From NCBI RefSeq assembly GCF_965638725.1, contig NC_134958.1, forward strand, positions 14,511,464-14,575,463: a stretch of 64,000 bases of DNA, given 5' to 3'. Below, one piece after another: positions 1-10,150 of the stretch (position 1 is the stretch's first letter; each line of letters starts with the position of its first letter). The notes below the pieces were generated by a model. It was not told where the DNA came from. It worked only from the letters and a program-made list of their open reading frames with translations, and ran no database searches. This DNA comes from Aptenodytes patagonicus (Eukaryota > Chordata > Aves > Sphenisciformes > Spheniscidae). The translations under genes were made by a program, and so were the position numbers.

Positions 1-2569
1 CGGGCCAGACCAGCAATTAAGTGCAGAAGCAGCTTCACATGACACCCCTTTGGCCTCGTGAGACGGAGGTGTGCATCCCTGCTTCTGGGGTCCCCCCAGC
101 CTGCCCTCCCAACCGCCCTGCCCTAAGTGCAATGGCAAAGGGCTGAAGTGGAAGAAAGCCCCTAAACCCACCCACCTCGGCCTTCTGCAGGGATGCTCGG
201 CTCCAGTGCCGGCGATGGGCTCAGCCCCCGTCACCCTCGCTCCAGCGCGGCTGCTCCGTGCGGCAGGGAGCTTCCCCGAGGACGAGGCCATGCACAGCCC
301 CTGCTAGGGGCATGCCTTCCAGCTGCAGTGCTGCTACCGCTCATCTGCCACCTCTGAGCTGTCTTCTCTCCTTTGCATAAACTCCTGGTTCTTTGCCACG
401 TGGTGCATATCTGTGAACAGGCAAAACAAACTCCTTCAGTGTCGGTTTCCCAGGTTTCTGCTCTGGGCTGAGCCTGTGCCTCCACCACAACCCCCTCAAA
501 TACCTGACGCACCGGGTCAGCAGCTGGGAAGCCAGGACCGGAGCAGCAGCAGCAGCAGCGAAGCAGCCTCCCCTGCTGCCCAGGCTGGCCCGTGCAATGC
601 GCCTGGCTCGTGCAGGTCATTAGTGCTGCTGCTGTTAGTGCCAGTGCCTCGCCGGGAAGGCATTTTCTGCTGCAAAAAGCCCAGGACTATCACAGCCATC
701 GCACGCACTCCTGGGACAGCACTGAAAACGCTGCTGCAATAACAGAGTTTATTATTGCTGTTAACTTGGAAAATAAACATCTCGTACTACTTGCGACATT
801 TCCCTTCTCACACCTGACATTAATGGTGACAGCAAAACTATCCACCATTAATTCAGCCCCCGGTACAAGGGCCCAGGGCACAGCAATGGGACCCGTCCTC
901 TCTTTGCGGCACTTTAGCATCCAAAGGGATGCAGCTCAGCAGAACCAAGAAGGGAGCCGACTCTTCCAGACTCCAGGCGAGCCAGCCATCCACCATGCGT
1001 AGGAATTGTGCTGTCAGGCCAACAGCTCCCGGAGGCTTTCAGCTGCCTGTGCAGGTCCCAAATGAGCCCACGGGTGCTAGCCAAGCTCCACATCAGCTGG
1101 TGCCGCATGCTTGCCCCTGCCTACCGTCATTGCTGGCTTCCTCCTAAAACACAGCATGCATCACCATCACGCACTGCAGGAACAGCCACTAAAGAGCCCA
1201 GGTATCTCTTTTCTCCTGTCTTCAGCTGAAAACAAAGTCAAGAGGAGCCAAACAGAGTGAAGAGCTCTTGTTTCACAACCACACGTCTCTTCACTATCAT
1301 GTCATACCCCGCCGTGAGGTTTCTGCGGCTGAGCCATGAGCTCCTTCGGTGGCAAGCCAGCAAGGGAGATGCCAGAAAACCCCTAAGCGTGGATGGTGGC
1401 CGTGATGTTCAGCTTCTACAGATAGAGCAAACCCCCTTGTCAGTCAGCTGCAAATCTACACTTGAACTACAACCCCCCCACAGGGCCCTCTTGCAGAAGA
1501 CACCAGCACAGGCAGCTGGACTTCAAGCTGGCGGCTGCACTTCAAGCCGGCAGCTGCTGGGCTGTGCCTCGGATACTGACAGCCGCCTTGACCTTGCCGA
1601 GCCGGGAATGAAGAGCCGGAGCCAAAGGGCTGGAGGGGAGGATGAGGCGGCAGCAGGGCAGCTTGCTCCAGCGCAATCCACTGCCCGGTACATGCCATGC
1701 ATTGCATGGCCCAGCCTGCCCATCCTCATCCCCTGCAATGCTGCCCACGGTGCACGGCGAGTCAGCCACCAGCCAGACCTGTGCCAGCCGCCACAGCAGC
1801 ATGGCCAGCACTGCGCAGTGCCTCTTGCTCCCAATGCCGGGGACTCTCCTTCCATCACTGCAAACAAGCTCAGGTGCTGCCTGTCCCGCAGATCCCACTG
1901 GAAACAGCCCCACTTGCCTGGGGTGGCAGCAGCAGGGATGCGGTGCCCGTCCTGTGCAGGGCAGAGGAGCCCACAGCGCAGGGCAGCAGCCCGGTCCAGC
2001 TCCAGGTGCTCACTTGGCCCCCTCCACAGCGGGCAGCATTGCCGCTGCCGGACTCCATCCCTCTGTCCTCCTGTCCCTCTGTGCCCCCAGGAGGGATGGA
2101 GAAACCCCAGGGTAATCTGCTGCTGCAGGGCACAAGCAGGAGCTCCCATGGGACATGGCCTGCACTGGCCCCTCGCCATCTCCTACGGCAGGGTGAGGGC
2201 AGGACTGGGCACTGGACGGCATCGTTACAGTGGGGGGAATAATGAGTTTGGCATTCGCGCTGCTCCCTGCAGTCCCCGGCCGAGCCCCCATCCCTGTCCC
2301 TCATGGGCCGGGGAGCCCATGCAGCCCCTGGTGCGCCCAGCTTTGGTTCAAACCCTGCGTTGACCTTTCCGTTTAGCCGATGCCACTGCTCTGCTTCAGC
2401 AGCGAGTGGAGATTTACATTCAGCAGCTGCAGCAAGAGAATCCAGCGAGTCCGTGACATGAATTACAAGTCTCCCTCCCCCAGGGAAAGGCTGGAGCCAG
2501 CTCAGCATCCCTTCTCTCTCCCCCCCCCCCTTTTTTTTTTGGAGACTCATTACTATATTGTGGATATTC
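1..2569. other. GC-rich noncoding stretch
   Basis: No gene is seen. The sequence is GC-rich with an (AGC)6 microsatellite at 542-559 and a short AT-richer patch near 735-860. A 368-codon open frame at 1257-2363 (+) has a Pro/Ser/Cys/Gln-rich composition, no recognisable domain, and is overlapped by several antisense and alternative-frame openings, as expected where GC-rich DNA has few stop codons. A 17-nt palindrome (arms GCCATGCA and TGCATGGC, 1-nt spacer) lies at 1694-1710. The stretch ends in a polypyrimidine run of C11T10 at 2520-2540, a simple-sequence tract. Confidence 0.6.
2520..2540. repeat. C11T10 polypyrimidine tract
   Basis: Eleven C followed by ten T, directly after a CT-rich run. 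This is simple sequence with no sign of being the tail of a retroposed element. It marks the boundary between the GC-rich stretch to the left and the AT-rich island to the right. Confidence 0.9.
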
Positions 2570-2840
2570 TCCACTAAAGGGCATCTCTTTGAATGCATTT
2601 GCTTTTTTATTAATGTGTGCTAAGACAAGTCAAGCCTGATTATCATGAAGACAATTGCTGAATTCCCTCCTGGAGAAATCTCATCTAGACTGTGTAGGCG
2701 TTTTAATTTCAGAGACCCATTAATTGGCACAATTGCTTAAGCAGCTGCTTTCCGTGTCATTTTAGGACCACTTTATGAAAAACAGAGCTAAAAAAAAAAG
2801 ATAAAAAGTATATGACAGGCCAGAGCTTTCTACATGGTAA
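2570..2840. promoter_or_regulatory. Candidate conserved noncoding element, AT-rich island
   Basis: An abrupt AT-rich block between GC-rich flanks, without low-complexity repetition. It contains several homeodomain-type cores (ATTAATG near 2609, ATTAATTGG near 2718, AATTGCTTAA near 2731) and no open frame worth considering. Such islands in birds are commonly conserved enhancers of developmental genes. That is family knowledge applied by analogy, because no alignment was possible here. It could equally be neutral AT-rich DNA. Confidence 0.35.
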
Positions 2841-3664
2841 CATAATTAATGCAAGGAGCTTCCTTTGAGCGGCAAAGCAACAAAAAGCCATCCTGCTACC
2901 AAAATACGGGTGCCTGCTCCAGATGCATGCAGGGACTGCTCAGCCCCGGCATGCCCGTGCTGAGCACCCACGACCCTTTGGAATCGGGCTGGGCAAGGTG
3001 CTCAGCACCTTGCTGGTACCGCTACAAACACCTTGTTATCCCAGCATTTTCTGGAACATAAAATAATAAGTAGAAAGGGGAAGGAGAAGGCATCCGGCAG
3101 AAACCAGCCCAATGCATCTCCCACGGTGGGCTGCAAACCGAGGTGCTCTGAGCAGCCGCTCGGCAGCACTGCGGATGCCTGGGGAGGTGGAGGGGGCTCG
3201 GGGGTCCCTCCCTGGGGTGGTGGCTTTGCCGGCGCCTTTGGGGGTGATGGGGAGGGGTTAGGTGGTGGAGGAGAGCACCCTCAGCACGCAGGTGGGGGAA
3301 GCGAGGGGTCCGGAGGGCTCTGATGGCCCAGAGCCAATTCCACGAGCAAACTCAGATGCTCTCAACGATGCTCGCATCAGACCTTCCCAGCAAATCCATC
3401 TGCCCTCAGCCCCAGGGTCTCTCCCAGCAGCCCTATGGGTGCCCTGAGAGGCCGGGGTGGCACAGGGGCTGGTGGCCAGGCGGCGGGGAGGTGTCGAGCT
3501 GGGGGAGAGCTCGGGCGCGGTGCCAAGCACCTGCAGGGATCTCAGCCTCCCTCAAGGTCCCTGTCCCTCGGTGCTATCCTCTGTGCACCCCGTGCGCTGC
3601 GTGAAACACACGGCTGCACAATTGCTGGCGTCGCAGCCGGCACACACACGCTTTCCGCAGCAGA
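2841..3664. other. GC-rich stretch with G-rich tract
   Basis: No gene is seen. Between about 3179 and 3305 the + strand carries many runs of four or five G separated by short spacers (GGGGAGG, GGGGGCTCGGGGG, GGGGTGG, GGGGGTGATGGGGAGGGG). The loops between usable runs include one of about nine bases, so it is near but not strictly within the usual four-run quadruplex rule. Short open frames here are Gly-rich by composition only. Confidence 0.6.
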
Positions 3665-4345
3665 GCTGAGTTCCCAGAATTAGGTTAATTATTGAATTAA
3701 TAAAGAACAAATCCTTCACTCCGGGAGAAGTGGCCAGACAGAGTTCTGTGCTAGTCTTTGCTACAAGCAAAAATATACATTCCCATTTATTAATAAATAA
3801 AGCCATATCAATGCCCTAAATTATCAGCGGAATATATTTGCTAACCCAAAGCAATAGTAGGAACAATTACTTATTAATAAAGCAATAGCTAAATCTAATT
3901 ACATCCCCATCAGATCCTGCAAGTAATAAAACCACAGTTGCCTTCCAGAGCCGAGGGACCTCCTGACCTCAAATCAAAGTTTAAACCATCCATCAGCTTC
4001 CAATACATTCACAGCACATCCAGCAATTACCATCACCTCCGCTCCGCTCCCCGGCAGGGGCAGGGGTCACCCCATGCACTGCATGGCTGTAAGCTAGAAC
4101 AGAGCCTTAGAAATCTCATTATCCTGTTAACCATACATTTATCTGACAAGATAAAAGGGACTAGGTGACCAAGCTATCATTAAAGATTAATAGAAAGTAT
4201 AAAAAATTCAGCTGCAACCAGCATTACTGTTTAGTGCCTGTGATAGGCCTGACAGGATTATTAATCAGGCAGCCAAAAAGATTTAGGTCTTTGCTCTTGG
4301 TTTTTCATTTTAAGTCTTTAGTTTCCCCACCACCACAGAAAGCCC
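3665..4345. promoter_or_regulatory. Candidate conserved noncoding elements (paired AT-rich islands)
   Basis: Two AT-rich blocks (3665-3935 and 4085-4345) are separated by about 150 bp of mixed sequence. The first has repeated ATTAATAAA/TTAATTA strings and an AATTACTTATTAATAA core. The second has the palindromic GATA site at 4138-4155, CATTAAAGATTAATAG near 4180-4195 and GATTATTAATCAGG near 4255-4269. The motif density and non-repetitive text suggest a regulatory element, but neither conservation nor activity can be judged from one sequence. Confidence 0.4.
4138..4155. promoter_or_regulatory. Palindromic double GATA site
   Basis: TTTATCT, a 4-nt spacer (GACA), then AGATAAA form a perfect 7-bp inverted repeat. 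Each arm contains a consensus GATA-factor site (AGATAA). Inverted GATA pairs are known high-affinity sites for GATA factors using both zinc fingers. It sits inside the AT-rich candidate element 4085-4345. Occupancy is inference. Confidence 0.4.
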
Positions 4346-5710
4346 AGGTCAGGGAGGACGATGGCTAATTGGTTCTGTGGGGTTTGGACGGTAACGACTC
4401 AGACCAATTATAGAATCACCAGGCGTCAAGGTGACAACAACGCGAGGAACCTGCTGCAGCCGGGATGCTCGAGCGAGGGCTGGGGCTGTTTATCGCGGCG
4501 GCTGCTCTCCCCACGCCGGGCTATTAATAAATTGTACAGATCAATGCCTGGATTAATTTTAATAGAGGACTACAAGGATCACGCAAGTCCCAGGGTGATT
4601 TTCCCCTCATTCTTAATTCCATTTAAGTTTAACATGAAAGATTCCCAGGTAACACCTACACAGGAAGAAACGAGATTTCTCTGTTTTTAAGTCTTAAGTA
4701 TTCTTTTTATTCTGCTTTGCTTTTTTCCTTTTGATCATAAATCAATGTCCTTCCGCCACTTTCCCGGGAAGCCGGGCTTGCAGGCAGGCTGCACAGCGCT
4801 GCCCTCCATTTCTCCACCTGTGAGGAAGAAAAACCAATAAATTAGGAAAAGCACTTTCTAAAATACTGTGGGGAGAGGGGGAGCCCAGGCGGCTCGGGGG
4901 GTCCCAGGCACCCCCGCGGCCCCGCTGCTGGCGGCTCTGCGGACTCTCCTCATCCCTCTCCTGCAGGGACCCGCAGCCTGCTTTGCTCTTCCTCCAAATG
5001 CACATTTTAAAATAAGCAATATTACTGAAAACGTTATCAGCCTTTGTTGGTGCATCTCCAGAAACCATTCACATCCTTTTAAAAACAACTTTAATTTTCT
5101 TGCAAGAAAATATTCCAGCATGAGCTCGGGATGGCTGAGACCAGCACAAGCGTGTCCATCCTTTTCCACAAAAACGGGACAAACCAGAGAAATATACTGC
5201 AAACATCAGCCTCTCAAGAGAATCATTTCCCTTAAAAACAACAAAAAAAACCCATTTTCCTTGAAAAAAGTGCAAACCAACCTGCAGAGGCCCTGGCTGG
5301 AGCGCTGGGCCGTCCTCTCTGTACGTGGCTTCTCATCTCTGCTTCCCTGAGCAAAGCCCCGGCCGGCCCCACGCCTCTGCCCCCACGCTGACTGCACTCC
5401 CCCCGGTGCTCTGCACCCCAGGAAAGGATCCAAGCAAGAGGTAAATGCAGCAGGTAAACACGGAGGTGTCTGAGACACAGCCCAGAGCCTGGCTGGGAAA
5501 GCTATCTGCGTAACCAGGGTGTTTTACATCCCCAGTATCACATGCAATCCTTTACAAGGAGCATTATCTGCTGCAAAATCACATTTAAAAGCATTTCCCC
5601 CCATGAATTACCATGGTTTCAATCGATTCAGTCCATTGTTTCAGATCCTGCAGTTGGGCAATTAATCATCAAACATAATTGAAATTATGCAAAGAACAAA
5701 CTGGTCCCGT
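4346..5710. other. Mixed noncoding stretch with three AT-rich islands
   Basis: No gene is seen. AT-rich islands occur at about 4515-4745 (ATTAATAAATTG, GGATTAATTTTAATAG), 5005-5110 and 5500-5710 (GGCAATTAATCATC, CATAATTGAAATTATG). The last is the most motif-dense and could be a separate candidate element. GC-rich sequence between them (4860-4985 and 5280-5420) shows only short chance openings. Confidence 0.4.
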
Positions 5711-8080
5711 AGAGATGCTCAGGGAGGTTTGCTGATGAGGAACAGGGGTGACAGTGACCGGGATGTACCGGAGGGACCTTCTGCCCGCACGGCGCAATAG
5801 CGGCTCCTTCAGCTGAGGATCCCCTCCCGAGCACCCGCTGCAGCACCAGAGCAAACTCCCACTTTTCCAGTGATGCAGAAACTGCAAATCTTCTTCTAAG
5901 CCTTTAAAACACTGGGAAGGGAGTGAGGATTCAGCTCCTGGCAAACCGGCTTCACTGGCTTGCAAAGCTGCTGGCGATGCTCCCCAGTGAACAGTTTTCG
6001 CAAAACCCACCCTGTGCTCTCGCATCCTCCAGAAAAAGTGAAGGTAATCCCTGTCCAGCAGGACATGAAGCTCCCCCACCAGCTCCATCCAGTCTCCCAG
6101 GGTATGTGCCTATCGGAGGCTATCCTGGGTCAGCGATCCAGTGGAGGTCAGCATGGAGAAGAGAAGCCGGGACACGTACCAGGAGCCATATCCTGTATCT
6201 TACACCCATTCTCGCTGTTAGAGGAAGCACTGTTGTTAAACACACTTTTGGCCTGACCCATACTGCTGAGCACTCTGTTCAAAACTGCACACAGGGACAA
6301 AAATAATCCAGGGGAAAGCCAAGCAGCGTGTCCTGCAATGCTGCAATAACGTGAACAGCCATGTGTCTCAGTTTGCGTGGTTTAAAATAAATTTAATAGA
6401 TGTTTCAACACTTCACTGCTGCTATTCTGGGGATGGTGTTTGGAGTCGATGCTCCGTCTGCTAATTGACAGATCAGGCTTGTGATCCATCCAAGAAACAC
6501 GAGTGTTGTCATCTTGTGAAGCTGTGGCTTTCTCCTGCTTATCTGTGGCGGGACAACTGTCACGGTGCCATTGCGTGCGTCTGCAGCATCCCCTCTGAGC
6601 ACCACTGCCCTCTGCGCTGGCCTCACTCCCAGTTCCCTGCGATGGATGCTGGGGGGCTCCTCACCCCCCTCCCAGGCAGGACCCACCTCCCCTGGGAGGG
6701 AGCCGGCTCGCTGAGCAAGAGGCTGGTGGGACCACTTGTGTAAGGCAGATAATCTTCATCTCCTACCAGCGACCCCCCTGACCGTCGGCTCCCACCGCCG
6801 GCGCTGGAGCACAGCTCCTTTGAGGATCCTCGGTCGCACACCCACGCCAGAGCACACTGGGGATGGGACAGGGAGATTTTCAGGAGTTTTCTGACAGAAC
6901 GGCTCCTGCAAACTTCATGCTGCTTCCTGCCTGTAAGAACAGGCCATGCAGGCAAACGGGGAAGAGGGCTTTGATTTGCATAAGCTTTTGCAATCAAAAG
7001 CCAAAGATGGCGGCGTCACCCTTCAAGCCAGGATGCTAAAAAGCCTCTGAGAAGCCTGGTTTTGCATCCGTCCAGGAACTGCTGTGTAGTTGCTGCTGAA
7101 ACCAAAATAAATCAATTCCAGTTCTGCAGGATGAGTACGGGAAGCACGATCTGGTTAATCCCCATCTGCAGGAAGGTAGAACTTGGCTTCACGGCGTCTT
7201 TGAAGCTCTCAAGAGCAAGATAAAAGAGAAATGCTAAAGCTTTGCAAAAGTGAGCAGAAGGGGGATGGCAGGGAAGCCGTCCACGTGGCCAAGCCGGTGC
7301 TTTGCCGGTGTCGCGGTATGGTGGAGCTCACATCTTCTGTGCCTCTGACAAGCCTGGAATGAAAGGGAACCCTCCAGCACGGTGCACGTCCCCCGTGCTT
7401 CAGCGAGCAAAGACCAAGAGTTTCTCCTGACTCTGAGGCCATGCATTGATGCAATCAGGTTTGCTCGACAGTTTGGGGCAAAAATGGCGAGTCTTTGAAA
7501 TACTGTTTCAGATTTGTAACATAGCGTGCAGCCAGGAAGGACTCACATGAGTCTGAAGGGTTCGGCAGAGGGACTTCATCTCACAGAAGAAGAAAAGCAA
7601 ATCCAGATTGATAGAAAGTTCAATTCATCTCAGAGGGGTCCAAACCACAAGGAAACAGATCTAAATTTCAAACATTCCCAGGGTTTTGTGGTATCCCTAC
7701 CCAGAGGGCTGGACGGACCCATTATACAGATGAAAACCAGGTGCAAAAAGCTGTCATGAGGTGGGCTTGGGCTACAGTCTCAAAGCTTGTGGGTTTTCAG
7801 ATAGAGGGTTTCGTTTTGGGGACATCTAATTCTAAGTAAATACACGTGACTCTTGCTTAAAATATTCCACCGCTTCCCATGGAGCCGGCTTTGCCGTTTA
7901 TCCCGATCTGGATAGGAGTACAATGTTGTGGCTGCCATTAACACATCAACATTTACCATATGATCTTCCCCAGCCTCGCCGTGGTGTTTTATAGATGCTG
8001 CCACTCTCCTTGGAGGCTTGATGCATCTGGCAGAAGCTCTTCGTATGGCAGAGACTGGAAACATTTGGAAGGAAAATCCA
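5711..8080. other. Noncoding stretch, mixed composition
   Basis: No gene is seen. A TAATTGACAG string at 6462-6471 is one base from the PBX-MEIS composite consensus TGATTGACAG. A compact motif cluster at 6967-7014 is listed separately. No repeats longer than a few units and no recognisable transposon are present. Open frames are all under 130 codons and overlap one another. Confidence 0.55.
6967..7014. promoter_or_regulatory. Compact motif cluster: octamer, small hairpin, YY1-type site
   Basis: Within 48 bp there are: CTTTGAT (TCF/LEF type) overlapping a perfect POU octamer ATTTGCAT at 6974-6981; a 7-bp hairpin with a 4-nt loop at 6984-7001 (arms GCTTTTG and CAAAAGC); and AAGATGGCGGC at 7004-7014, which matches the YY1 consensus exactly. 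YY1 sites of this form are usually found just downstream of transcription starts on the same strand, so an unannotated start nearby on the + strand is possible. No TATA box or CpG island accompanies it. Confidence 0.4.
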
Positions 8081-8570
8081 TCCCTTTTCTGGGGAGAAAA
8101 TGTCCAAAGTAGATAGAAGATAAGGTTGAATTAATTATTTACCTAGGTTAGCCCATGGAAAGCTTCCCTGGGAGCCCGCCGAGACCAGCGGGCTCCCATC
8201 TTTTATCTGTTCAGCAGGCTAAGATGGAAGAAGAGGATGGGGGAAAAGAAAAGAGCTTAATGACGGTGTCTGTTGATCATCAACGCGAGAAAAATGAATT
8301 GCTTCCCTGAACCTGAAAAATATCAAACTGCATAAATAAATCTATTTAAATTATTAATAAACAAATTTACATTTGGAGTCTGAGCATGAGAATTAATTTC
8401 ATTTCTTATGCTAAACTGGCCAGTATGGCTGATGACTCAAGAATTAAAAGATGCAGAAATGAAGGAAAAACGAAGGTAGGGTGGTTTTGTAAGGAAAAAG
8501 ATACAAAATGGAAATTCTTGGCCCTAAAGAAATCCAGCTTCCAGCAGCTGTAAAGTAAAAGCAACAGGAA
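8081..8570. promoter_or_regulatory. Candidate conserved noncoding element around a GC-rich hairpin
   Basis: AT-rich sequence with homeodomain-type cores (GAATTAATTATTTACC near 8128-8143, ATTATTAATAAAC near 8350-8363) flanks a GC-rich perfect hairpin at 8169-8198. GATAAG near 8119 and CTTTTATCTG near 8200 add GATA-type sites. No open frame of interest is present. Regulatory function is an inference from composition and motif density. Confidence 0.35.
8169..8198. other. Perfect 11-bp GC-rich hairpin
   Basis: Arms TGGGAGCCCGC (8169-8179) and GCGGGCTCCCA (8188-8198) are exact reverse complements around an 8-nt loop, followed by TCTTTTAT. The shape resembles a bacterial intrinsic terminator, but the context is vertebrate, so that reading does not apply. 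It could fold as a stable RNA stem if transcribed, or form a cruciform or bind a dimeric protein as DNA. At 11 bp it is too short for a microRNA precursor. Confidence 0.6.
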
Positions 8571-9590
8571 CAAAAAGGGTCTCTGAGTTGGAAGGTGTTT
8601 CAGGAATGATGGTCCCTCTCCATCTCTGATGCCGACGCACGCCCAGCGCATCTGCCAGTATCTCCGATGGCAGCAGCTCCTTGGAGGACGCCTAGGCCAG
8701 GACATTTAGCGACAGCTAATGCATCCTTACAATTATTAAAAATCAAACCTAAGCAAAAGCCCAGATTGCGATGTCCTTCCCAGAAAACGCCAGCTGTCCC
8801 CTCCGCCCCGGGGCTGCTGGTCGCTGCCGCCCCCCACACTGAAGGGCCCCCAGCTGCATCCCCCACGCCTGCCCGTCAAAGGCACTTGTGTGTAACACGA
8901 GCGCATCAGCTGCCCCCTTCCAGAGAAATTAATTAGAAAGTGCTAATTTTAGGTAAAATATTGACCTACGGTGGAGGCAGGGCTGAAATCCTCACTATTT
9001 TTTGCCCTTTGTGGGTACTTACAATGTCAAGAAGTGGGCAGTGCCTCAGTGGCTGCCACAGATGGGAAACTTTGGGCAGAAACACCAGGGTTTTGGTGCA
9101 CTTCCCCATTGTCCCAGTGCTCATCAGACTGATGGGGCTTGGACGGTGGTGATTTTGCAGCGCCAAGGCCGGTGCTCAGCTGCGGCAGCTCCTGGCATCC
9201 CGGGGCATGGGAACCGCGTCAGCCCCTTCCTTCATACCTCAGCCCCCATGCAGCCAAAGGCCCTCAAAACGCGCCCCCCGATCCTGCCGTCTTCTCTTTT
9301 CCAGACTGAACACCCTCATTTTTTTCCATCTTCCCCCATCGGTCATGTTCCCCAGACCCTGCTCGCTCTCCCTCCCCCCTGGACCAGCTCCAAGCCATTC
9401 ACATCCCCCCTGGGAAGCGGGACCTGGAGCTGGAGAGGTACCCGAGCGGTGCCCGCGACCCCAGCCCCTCTGCCACACACTGTCCCCTGTGTTGGCAGGG
9501 GACACGAGGACACGGGCAGCGTGCCCACAGCCACAGGCTCTGCTCCCTTCCAGCAGCATGACTGCAAACACACATCCCAGATAGTGCAGC
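8571..9590. other. GC-rich noncoding stretch
   Basis: No gene is seen. A small AT-rich patch at 8915-8970 (AAATTAATTAGAAAG, GCTAATTTTAGG) carries clustered homeodomain cores. The remainder, especially 9150-9590, is C-rich with Pro/Ser-biased openings on both strands that mirror each other and show no domain. Confidence 0.55.
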
Positions 9591-10150
9591 CCTTTTTTTG
9601 TTGTTTATCCTATTCTGCTGGGAACTGGCATTTGTGATAGATTGCATATAAAAACCTACTTATAAAACAATCTTTTCCTCAGCTGCCCTTTCACTGGAGC
9701 CTGTCTGCAGTCTCTTCGCCGGGATGCATTGTTATTTCATGTGATGAGACATTCCAGAAAATGAAATAAAATAAAAATAGACATTTGGAGGGGCTTTTGT
9801 TTTGCTTTTTCACAGCTCCCCCCCGGTTTGACTCCTGTGAACACACTTGTCGAGTTGATTTGCTCACGCTGCCTCCTAAGCATGTCCTTGCACCGGAGAC
9901 ACTGCTCTTTTAAATTCAGCTTCTCAGAATTAGAAGAAAAACTTGGCAAAGCAACAATAGGGAAAAAAAAATATGAATAATCTCAGAACAGAAGTTGTAT
10001 TATGTGATGTGGTTGCCATGTGGTTAAGTCTGAGAGAGGATCATGCAAGCGCATTGTGGGAAAAATGATAACAGGCGAAACAATCCAGAGAAACGCTGAG
10101 GGTTTTGTAATAAGAGGTTATAATGCAAACCCGGCGATACCGTGCTGTGG
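9591..10150. promoter_or_regulatory. Candidate conserved noncoding elements (two AT-rich blocks)
   Basis: Blocks at 9591-9790 and 9955-10150 are AT-rich, non-repetitive and without coding potential. The first holds TATAAAAAC and TTATAAAAC strings near 9648 and 9660 and an A-rich run near 9763-9780. The second holds GAATAATCTC, TATTATGTGATG and AATGATAACAGG. The TATA-like strings have no initiator or downstream open frame, so I do not call a promoter. Confidence 0.3.

Noticed and set aside
1257..2363. 368-codon open frame, + strand, longest in the window
   Set aside because: Ser/Pro/Cys/Gln/Arg-biased composition typical of translated GC-rich noncoding DNA. No recognised domain, strongly overlapped by - strand and other + frame openings, and no exon-like boundaries.
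8169..8205. Hairpin followed by T-rich sequence as an intrinsic transcription terminator
   Set aside because: The window is vertebrate DNA, where this type of terminator is not used.
9645..9670. TATAAAAAC strings as a promoter
   Set aside because: They lie in a generally AT-rich block with no initiator, CpG enrichment or downstream transcript evidence.
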